Source of the DNA: CBDUZS01 sp965371785
GTDB taxonomy: Bacteria > Fermentibacterota > Fermentibacteria > Fermentibacterales > JCC-6
Assembly (NCBI GenBank): GCA_965371785.1
Contig: CBDUZS010000074.1
Location: forward strand, 1-11,587
DNA length: 11,587 bases
Reading direction: 5' to 3'
Positions within the stretch are counted from its first letter, which is position 1, and the number at the start of each line of letters is the position of its first letter. Position numbers and translations under genes: made by a program. Under the pieces are notes generated by a model, which searched no databases, was not told the DNA's origin, and worked only from the letters and a program-made list of their open reading frames with translations. Below, in pieces: positions 7,256 through 11,587 of the stretch.

Positions 7256-8647
7256 ATGTTCGCACCGGCAAGAAGAGCAGATCGGATTCTGACGCTGGTG
7301 CTCGTTCTTGCCGACGTGATAACGATTCCGGCAGTTCTGTTCCTCACGTACTGGCTTAGAACTGCTGTTATCAGCAGCCTTCTTCCCGAGTTTCATCACG
7401 AAATCGCCGTCTACCTGGAAGTTCTTCCAGTTGTTGCCGTGCTGTGGGTCATCTCGTTTGCTTCCACCGGGCTGTACATCCCTGCAAGGCATCCCATCAG
7501 CATGGGTGAAATCTCGAGACTGATGAAAGCTCTGGCCTACCTGACCGTCTCACTCATGGCAACCAGCTATCTGGTCAAGATGGATTACTCACGGATCATG
7601 CTCTTCATGTTCGTGGCCGTGTCGCTTCCGGTCAGCATGGTTATTCGCGGAGCCGCAAGGCGCATTTCACAGGTAATTGCACCGGTTACCGAGGTTCCGC
7701 GTATCCTCGTTGTCGGGACGGGTGACGTAGCCATACGGGTGATAGAAATCCTTCAGAAACTTCCTGCACCTCCCCCGGAAGTTGCGGGAGTCGTATCCGA
7801 GGAGAACTCCTCTTCGCTGAGTGCTGTCGGAGGTATTCCCGTGGTTGGCTCTCTTCCGGACATGAGGCGTCTGATACTTAGCATGCAAATCGATGAAGTC
7901 TTCTTCGCGGCGCCTAGAATCGAGAGATCCCGGATGCTGGATCTTATCTCGAGCGTAACCGAGCGCAGAGTGCATTTCCGTCTGGTAACGGACCTTTTCG
8001 AAATAGCAACGAACAGAACGGACCTGGACAACCTGCTGAGATTGCCCATCGTCGAAATCGGGTATGGAAGACAGGGATTGATCAACAGGTTCTCGAAGAG
8101 ACTGACCGACCTCTTCGTCTCTGGAATACTGATAGCTCTTCTCAGCCCGATGATGCTCTTCATCTACCTCCTGCTGCTGCTCCAGCGCAAGGGGTCTCCC
8201 ATATTCAGCCAATCGCGCATCGGACGAAGTGGGAAGCCGTTCACCCTGTTCAAATTCAGAACCATGAAACCCGAAGCGGGAGAGTACGAGGTAGCGCCGT
8301 TGTCACCTTCCGATCCAAGGATTACCGGAATCGGGAGATTTCTCAGGAAGACAAGCCTGGACGAACTGCCCCAGCTTCTCAACGTTTTCAAAGGTACGAT
8401 GAGCCTTGTGGGACCCAGACCGGAGATGGATTTCATCGTAAGGGAATACAATCAGTGGCAAAGGCACAGGCTTGACGTAAAGCCCGGCCTCACAGGTCTC
8501 TGGCAGATAATGGGGCGCAAGGATCTGCCCCTTCACGAGAACATCGAATTCGATTTCTATTACATCCGGAACCAGTCGCTCATGCTCGATTTCTCGATAA
8601 TGTTCAGGACCCTTTCGACGCTCTTCAGGGGCAAAGGGGCTTACTGA
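7256..8647 (+). CDS. Polyprenyl-phosphate sugar-1-phosphate transferase, WbaP/CpsE type (exopolysaccharide initiating enzyme)
   Basis: 463 residues from ATG 7256, with AAGGAAGAGG (7241-7250) just upstream and a 2-base gap to the previous stop. About four N-terminal helices (11-34, 52-75, 88-107, 112-130) lead into a Rossmann-like region (RILVVGTGDVAIRVIEIL, 149-166; CoA_binding_3 type). Then comes the catalytic sugar transferase domain: KRLTDLFVSG (281-290), a re-entrant membrane segment to about 308, SRIGRSGKPF (320-329), FKFRTM (332-337), KTSLDELPQL (365-374, with the Asp369-Glu370 dyad), SLVGPRPE (383-390), and VKPGLTGLWQI (408-418). Length and order match full-size WbaP-like enzymes. It moves a hexose 1-phosphate from a UDP-sugar to undecaprenyl phosphate and so starts a lipid-linked glycan at the inner face of the cytoplasmic membrane. 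It is the last gene of the operon. Confidence 0.92.
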   Translation: MFAPARRADRILTLVLVLADVITIPAVLFLTYWLRTAVISSLLPEFHHEIAVYLEVLPVVAVLWVISFASTGLYIPARHPISMGEISRLMKALAYLTVSLMATSYLVKMDYSRIMLFMFVAVSLPVSMVIRGAARRISQVIAPVTEVPRILVVGTGDVAIRVIEILQKLPAPPPEVAGVVSEENSSSLSAVGGIPVVGSLPDMRRLILSMQIDEVFFAAPRIERSRMLDLISSVTERRVHFRLVTDLFEIATNRTDLDNLLRLPIVEIGYGRQGLINRFSKRLTDLFVSGILIALLSPMMLFIYLLLLLQRKGSPIFSQSRIGRSGKPFTLFKFRTMKPEAGEYEVAPLSPSDPRITGIGRFLRKTSLDELPQLLNVFKGTMSLVGPRPEMDFIVREYNQWQRHRLDVKPGLTGLWQIMGRKDLPLHENIEFDFYYIRNQSLMLDFSIMFRTLSTLFRGKGAY

Positions 8648-8660
8648 GCATCTCCAGAAC

Positions 8661-8689
8661 CTTCTGCCCGATTCGGGATTCGGCAGAGG
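8661..8689. terminator. Possible hairpin terminator between convergent genes
   Basis: CTTCTGCC (8661-8668) pairs with GGCAGAGG (8682-8689) as an 8-pair stem with one T-G wobble, and the inner CCCGATTCGGG can add further pairing. It sits 13 bases after the operon stop and 24 bases from the sulfatase stop, so it could serve both strands. No T-run follows on either side, so this is not a classic intrinsic terminator. Confidence 0.35.
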
Positions 8690-8713
8690 TGCACGGAGAG
8701 CGTTCGCAACCTG

Positions 8714-10042
8714 TTATCGAATATACCCCAGATCTCTGAACTGCTCATCGATGTCATCGCTCTGAACAGGCATTAATCTGCCGAGGGGCGGTGTCGTCCA
8801 GTACATTTCGAGTTCTTGCTGCAGGAACTCATCTGGGGTCAAAGGAAAATTCTCGTCAGGGTCCTGCGCGAGGTCGAACATGATTCCATCCAGTGTACGC
8901 ATATCCATGATCGTCTTTTTTTCGCTCTGCAGAACCGAAGCAAGTGACCAGATGTTTTCCTTGTCAACAACAGACACACTGCATCTGTCCGCGAATATCA
9001 AATCACATCCACTGGAAAATACACTCCTGTCTGAGGGAATCTGACCAGAGATGATATTCATTCCCTCGAAGCTGCCATCATGTTCGATATCGAGCAGGTG
9101 AAGGAGAGTCGGCAGCATATCTACCTGTCCTGTCAGGTTGGAATCTCTAACACCATGCTGGACCCCAGGAGCAGCTATTATCAACGGAACGTGAAGCAAT
9201 TCCTGGAATAGAGTATGTCCATGACCGAAGTAGCCATGCTCAAAGAACTCTTCCCCGTGATCTGAAGTAAGGAAAATAATCGAGTTGTCTGCAATGCCCA
9301 GATATCTGAGACCGGAGAACAGCCTGCCAATCTGGCTGTCCGTCCAGCGTATCTCGCCATCGTATAGATTGACAAGATGATCCTTATCCTCTGGATTCAG
9401 AATCGTGCCGTCTGATGAGACTTCCCACGAATCGACACCATTCACTCCCTCAGGGCAGAATAGTGTATCGAAAGGTGCAGGCGGCGAGTATGGTGAATGG
9501 GGATCGAAGAGATGAATAACGACGAGGAAAGGACTAGGATTACCCCTGTTTTCATGTAACCAGGTGAGCACTTCATCAACGGTCTCACCTGCTCGACCGT
9601 GGCCAACCATGTTGATACTGTAGTGGTCGAATCCATTAGCGAAACCAAGCTCACTCCTCAGAATCGCAACGTTGACGAAACCGGTAGTGATGTAACCGTT
9701 ATCCTTCAGGATGGTTGCAATTGTGGAGAGTTCTGAATCCAGGCCATAAGTTTGATCTGCTCGCCTCCCTGCCTGGTGAGAGACAGGGGTCAGTCCTGTC
9801 CAGATTGTCGCATGCGAAGGCAGGGTCCATGGAGACTGCGCCTGGCATCTTGTGAAGAGCATGCCCTCGGCTGCCAGGCTGTCTATGCATGGAGATGTAA
9901 TTCTGTCGTATCCGTAACAGCTCAGATGATCGGCTCTGAGCGTGTCAATAATGATGATGAAAACGTCAGGCTGGTTACTTTCTTTCACACAACCCATTCC
10001 TGCCATTAAAACAAGCAGACTGAGGAATATACGATGGGTCAT
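8714..10042 (-). CDS. Sulfatase-like (alkaline phosphatase superfamily) lipoprotein or secreted protein with Thr in the nucleophile position
   Basis: 442 residues from ATG at 10042. The N-terminus MTHRIFLSLLVLMAGMGC looks like a lipoprotein signal with Cys18 as the acylated residue, although Gly at -3 is atypical. The fold motifs are IIIIDTLRADHLSCYGY (29-45; metal Asp33), QSPWTLPSHATIWTG (69-83), FDPHSPY (179-185), LTSDHGEEFFEHG (258-270; metal Asp261, His262), and HTLFQELLHVPLI (276-288). Where sulfatases have C/S-x-P-x-R this protein has T-L-P-S-H with Thr73, so formylglycine cannot form. Thr is the nucleophile in phosphoethanolamine and phosphoglycerol transferases, so phospho-group chemistry is as likely as sulfate removal. 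The end QFRDLGYIR resembles other sulfatase C-termini. A GTG at 10144 keeps the frame open, but its 34 extra residues would hide the signal peptide. It is convergent to the operon and visibly lower in G+C, so it may be a separate acquisition. Confidence 0.82.
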   Translation of the reverse strand: MTHRIFLSLLVLMAGMGCVKESNQPDVFIIIIDTLRADHLSCYGYDRITSPCIDSLAAEGMLFTRCQAQSPWTLPSHATIWTGLTPVSHQAGRRADQTYGLDSELSTIATILKDNGYITTGFVNVAILRSELGFANGFDHYSINMVGHGRAGETVDEVLTWLHENRGNPSPFLVVIHLFDPHSPYSPPAPFDTLFCPEGVNGVDSWEVSSDGTILNPEDKDHLVNLYDGEIRWTDSQIGRLFSGLRYLGIADNSIIFLTSDHGEEFFEHGYFGHGHTLFQELLHVPLIIAAPGVQHGVRDSNLTGQVDMLPTLLHLLDIEHDGSFEGMNIISGQIPSDRSVFSSGCDLIFADRCSVSVVDKENIWSLASVLQSEKKTIMDMRTLDGIMFDLAQDPDENFPLTPDEFLQQELEMYWTTPPLGRLMPVQSDDIDEQFRDLGYIR

Positions 10043-10128
10043 AATTGATTGCTGCTCCAATTCAGGGAGTCTGATAACTCCACCAGAGTTCGAATGAATA
10101 GACCTTGTCGATGCAGGTGGATCAGAAA

Positions 10129-10140
10129 AGGAATATTCCT
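10129..10140. other. Perfect 12-base palindrome in the sulfatase leader
   Basis: AGGAATATTCCT reads the same on both strands. It lies between the putative promoter and the ATG of the sulfatase-like gene, where a repressor site would be expected. A 12-base palindrome is expected by chance a few times in a window this long, so only its position makes it notable. Confidence 0.3.
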
Positions 10141-10219
10141 CCACTGAGCGTTACCGGTTCCGACTCAACAAATCATCTGTTAGAACCATCATCTGAACAC
10201 AGTGAACGGTGTTTAATCT

Positions 10220-10249
10220 AATATAGATAGATGCATAGCCATGGATCAA
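10220..10249 (-). promoter_or_regulatory. Putative sigma70-type promoter for the sulfatase-like gene
   Basis: On the - strand TTGATC (10249-10244) and TATATT (10225-10220) are separated by 18 bases, four and five matches to the TTGACA and TATAAT consensus. The region is A+T rich compared with its surroundings. Transcription would begin near 10212, giving a leader of about 170 bases before ATG 10042. The -35 box lies only 8 bases from the end of the insertion sequence. An 8-base direct repeat, ATCATCTG at 10172-10179 and 10188-10195 with a 16-base period, lies in the leader. The promoter is predicted by eye only. Confidence 0.4.
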
Positions 10250-10257
10250 GTCCCGAA

Positions 10258-10270
10258 TTTTCTGTGAATT
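10258..10270 (+). repeat. Terminal inverted repeat, transposase 3' side
   Basis: TTTTCTGTGAATT, the partner of 11572-11584, thirteen of thirteen bases. It abuts the transposase stop codon at 10272-10274. Confidence 0.72.
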
Positions 10271-10271
10271 A

Positions 10272-11483
10272 TCATAACGCCACCTCATCCTGGCCGGTGA
10301 TGTCAATCTCCTGACTTGCCTCCCATTCCTTCAACACTTCCATGTTCAGATAACATCTTCCGGTAAGCCAGTTCTCATGGATATCCTGCCAGAGGGCTGT
10401 AAGCATGCGCAGAGCGCTCTCCCTGCTGGGGAAGATCCTGATAGGTATCGTCCTTCTCCTGATCTCCTCATGCATCCTCTCTACACCATTCGTGGTCCTG
10501 AGCCGTCTCCTGTGCTCAGGAGGCAGCTCGAAGACTGCCAGGCAGTCCTCAATGTTCTCTTCTAACCAGGATACAAGGTCAGTGTAGCGACCGTAATCAC
10601 TGAGGAACTCTCTGATGAGAAGATCGCAGGTCTTCCGGTCGGAAGCATCCCAGATGGACTGTATCCTCCTGCTGATCTCGGACCGGAGTCTCCGGGGAAC
10701 ACGGCTCCTGGCATTCATCCTGAAGTGATACTGACACCGCTGCCACTGGCTCCCCTGGAAGCACATCCTGGCAGCATTCACCAGGCCGGTGTGATCGTCA
10801 CTGACCACCGTTCGAACACCCTTCAGTCCCCGCTTCCGGAGGGACAGGAAGAACTCCCGCCAGGTGCGCTCGCTCTCGCTGTCTCCCATGGATACGCCAA
10901 TGACTTCCCGGTGCCCCGATGCAGTCACACCTTCGGCTACCAGAGCTGCTTCCGTTACTATCGCCCGGTTACGTCTGATCCGGTGGATCTGGGCATCTAC
11001 AACAATGTAGGGATACTCACCATCAAGCCGGCGTTCACGGAAGTCCGCCAGTTCCTCATCAAGCTTCTTACACCAGGCTGAGATTGTGCTCTTCGGGATC
11101 CTGTCGCCGCACAGCTCCTCCGTAATAGCCTGGATCTTACGGGTGGCTACGCCCTTCCGGTAGGTCTCTACAAGTGTCAGGAACAACGCCTTCTCCACTC
11201 GCTGATACTTCTCATACACGCTGGGAGAGAACGAGCCGTCTCTCGCTTGAGGTACACGCAGGTAGATCCTCCCTACTCGGGTGAGGAGCATCCGGTCCTT
11301 GAAGCCGTTACGGTGGGTATCACGACCTGCTCCACGCTCGTACCTGGCCTTACCCATGTGCTTCGAGAACTCACCGTCGATGATCTTCTGCACGACTTCC
11401 TCTACAATAGCTCGTAGTCCATCACTGTCATTAAGTAGCCCCTGGACATCCGTCTCGGATATCGCAACCTTTGCTGTGGCCAT
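10272..11483 (-). CDS. IS256-family (mutator-type) transposase
   Basis: 403 residues from ATG at 11483, which has a strong AAGGAGG five bases upstream; the ATG 42 bases further out lacks one. The N-terminal part has the MGKARYERGAGRDTHRNGF segment (43-61) and KYQRVEKAL (92-100) typical of the family. The DDE core shows IVVDAQIHRIR (160-170, first Asp163), VVSDDHTGL (226-234, second Asp229), WQRCQYHFRMN (247-257), and NGVERMHEEIRRRT (332-345) with the catalytic Glu, followed by IFPSRESALRML (350-361). Length matches the usual 390-420 residues and no frameshift is visible, so it is probably functional. It catalyses cut-and-paste or copy-out transposition of its element in the cytoplasm. Its gene reads toward the sulfatase-like gene, and no terminator is seen between them, so read-through is possible. 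Confidence 0.93.
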   Translation of the reverse strand: MATAKVAISETDVQGLLNDSDGLRAIVEEVVQKIIDGEFSKHMGKARYERGAGRDTHRNGFKDRMLLTRVGRIYLRVPQARDGSFSPSVYEKYQRVEKALFLTLVETYRKGVATRKIQAITEELCGDRIPKSTISAWCKKLDEELADFRERRLDGEYPYIVVDAQIHRIRRNRAIVTEAALVAEGVTASGHREVIGVSMGDSESERTWREFFLSLRKRGLKGVRTVVSDDHTGLVNAARMCFQGSQWQRCQYHFRMNARSRVPRRLRSEISRRIQSIWDASDRKTCDLLIREFLSDYGRYTDLVSWLEENIEDCLAVFELPPEHRRRLRTTNGVERMHEEIRRRTIPIRIFPSRESALRMLTALWQDIHENWLTGRCYLNMEVLKEWEASQEIDITGQDEVAL

Positions 11484-11488
11484 CGCTT

Positions 11489-11495
11489 CCTCCTT
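11489..11495 (-). promoter_or_regulatory. Strong Shine-Dalgarno site deciding the transposase start
   Basis: Read on the - strand this is AAGGAGG, five bases before ATG 11483. It sets the start at MATAKVAISE rather than at the in-frame ATG ending at 11525. Confidence 0.8.
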
Positions 11496-11534
11496 CTGGG
11501 GTTGTAGGGTTTTACAGTTGTACAATACCCAGTC

Positions 11535-11554
11535 GAAGTGGCGGTGGCCGCTTC
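11535..11554. repeat. Short hairpin inside the IS right end
   Basis: GAAGTGGC (11535-11542) and GCCGCTTC (11547-11554) form an 8-pair stem with one T-G wobble and a 4-base loop. It lies between the terminal repeat and the transposase start. Subterminal structures near IS ends can limit transposase expression from outside transcripts. On the transposase-sense strand the wobble becomes a C-A mismatch, so the structure is weaker there. Confidence 0.3.
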
Positions 11555-11571
11555 TAAATCAAACGGCTATG

Positions 11572-11584
11572 AATTCACAGAAAA
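11572..11584 (-). repeat. Terminal inverted repeat, transposase 5' side
   Basis: AATTCACAGAAAA on the + strand, the exact complement of 10258-10270. It lies 88 bases upstream of the transposase ATG, leaving room for a promoter, though no convincing -35/-10 pair was seen. Confidence 0.72.
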
Positions 11585-11587
11585 ATA

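Larger units (their letters stand above)
10258..11584 (-). mobile_element. IS256-family insertion sequence, apparently complete
   Basis: About 1327 bases bounded by a perfect 13-base inverted repeat: TTTTCTGTGAATT at 10258-10270 and its complement AATTCACAGAAAA at 11572-11584. Inward the match continues imperfectly if two bases are skipped (CATAACG against CATAGCCG). The single gene is a full transposase whose stop codon begins two bases from one repeat. Length is typical of IS256-family elements, usually about 1.3-1.5 kb. The family normally makes 8-9 base target duplications. The window ends 3 bases beyond the right repeat; those bases (ATA) do not match the start of the 8- or 9-base left flank under this boundary, so either the true ends differ slightly or no duplication survives. 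Confidence 0.72.

Noticed and set aside
7667..8212. 181-residue open frame on the - strand opposite the sugar-phosphate transferase gene
   Set aside because: It is antisense to a well-supported gene, with highly charged low-information protein content and no motifs.
10043..10144. N-terminal extension of the sulfatase-like protein to GTG 10144
   Set aside because: The extension would bury the signal peptide that starts at ATG 10042, and its sequence resembles no known N-terminus.
11484..11525. Fourteen-residue extension of the transposase
   Set aside because: The strong AAGGAGG five bases before ATG 11483 and the usual IS256 N-terminus favour the shorter protein.
11496..11530. TGTA/TACA repeats around GTTGTACAAT upstream of the transposase as an operator
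   Set aside because: The arms are only four bases with low-complexity spacing, well within chance expectation.
1..11587. CRISPR array, tRNA, rRNA or toxin-antitoxin pair
   Set aside because: No regularly spaced repeats, no cloverleaf or rRNA-like stretch, and no pair of small overlapping genes was found on either strand by eye.

Overview
The window holds most of a cell-surface glycan biosynthesis operon on the + strand (from the left edge to 8647), then a sulfatase-like gene on the - strand (8714-10042), then one complete-looking IS256-family insertion sequence (about 10258-11584), also read on the - strand. The operon is about 60% G+C by hand count over a few rows. It suggests a bacterium: it has Shine-Dalgarno sites, TTG starts, a bacterial polyprenyl-phosphate sugar-phosphate transferase and a heptosyltransferase-family (GT9) enzyme. 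The GT9 gene and the lipoprotein-like sulfatase fit a diderm. I cannot name the organism; an uncultivated lineage is likely, but that is a guess.

The eight operon genes are packed with spacings between an overlap of 22 and a gap of 18 bases, so they are very probably co-transcribed and partly translationally coupled. In order: the C-terminal end of a multi-span GT39-like membrane glycosyltransferase; a B12-binding-type radical SAM enzyme; a ChbG/YdjC/HpnK-family deacetylase; a complete GT39-like membrane glycosyltransferase; a GT9 glycosyltransferase; a second B12-binding-type radical SAM enzyme resembling HpnJ; a GT2 glycosyltransferase with C-terminal membrane helices; and a WbaP/CpsE-type initiating sugar-phosphate transferase. 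A workable reading is that the last enzyme loads the first sugar phosphate on undecaprenyl phosphate, the GT2 and GT9 enzymes extend it on the cytoplasmic side, and the GT39 enzymes act on the outer side with polyprenyl-phosphate sugars. The deacetylase and radical SAM enzymes would remodel a sugar or lipid. No flippase, polymerase or nucleotide-sugar gene is in view; they may lie upstream.

The most interesting point is the set of deacetylase, HpnJ-like radical SAM enzyme and GT2 in one operon. It parallels the hopanoid set HpnI-HpnK-HpnJ, which makes the cyclitol ether head group of bacteriohopanetetrol, but here it sits among glycan genes with no hopanoid gene visible. That raises the possibility of an unusual amino-sugar-derived or ring-contracted residue in a surface glycan or glycolipid.

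The sulfatase-like gene faces the operon tail to tail. It is poorer in G+C (about 49% in sampled rows) and has threonine where true sulfatases have the formylglycine Cys/Ser. Its upstream region carries a promoter-like pair and a 12-base palindrome. The insertion sequence ends only 8 bases from the putative -35 box. No RNA gene, CRISPR array or gene-free stretch over 300 bases was seen.
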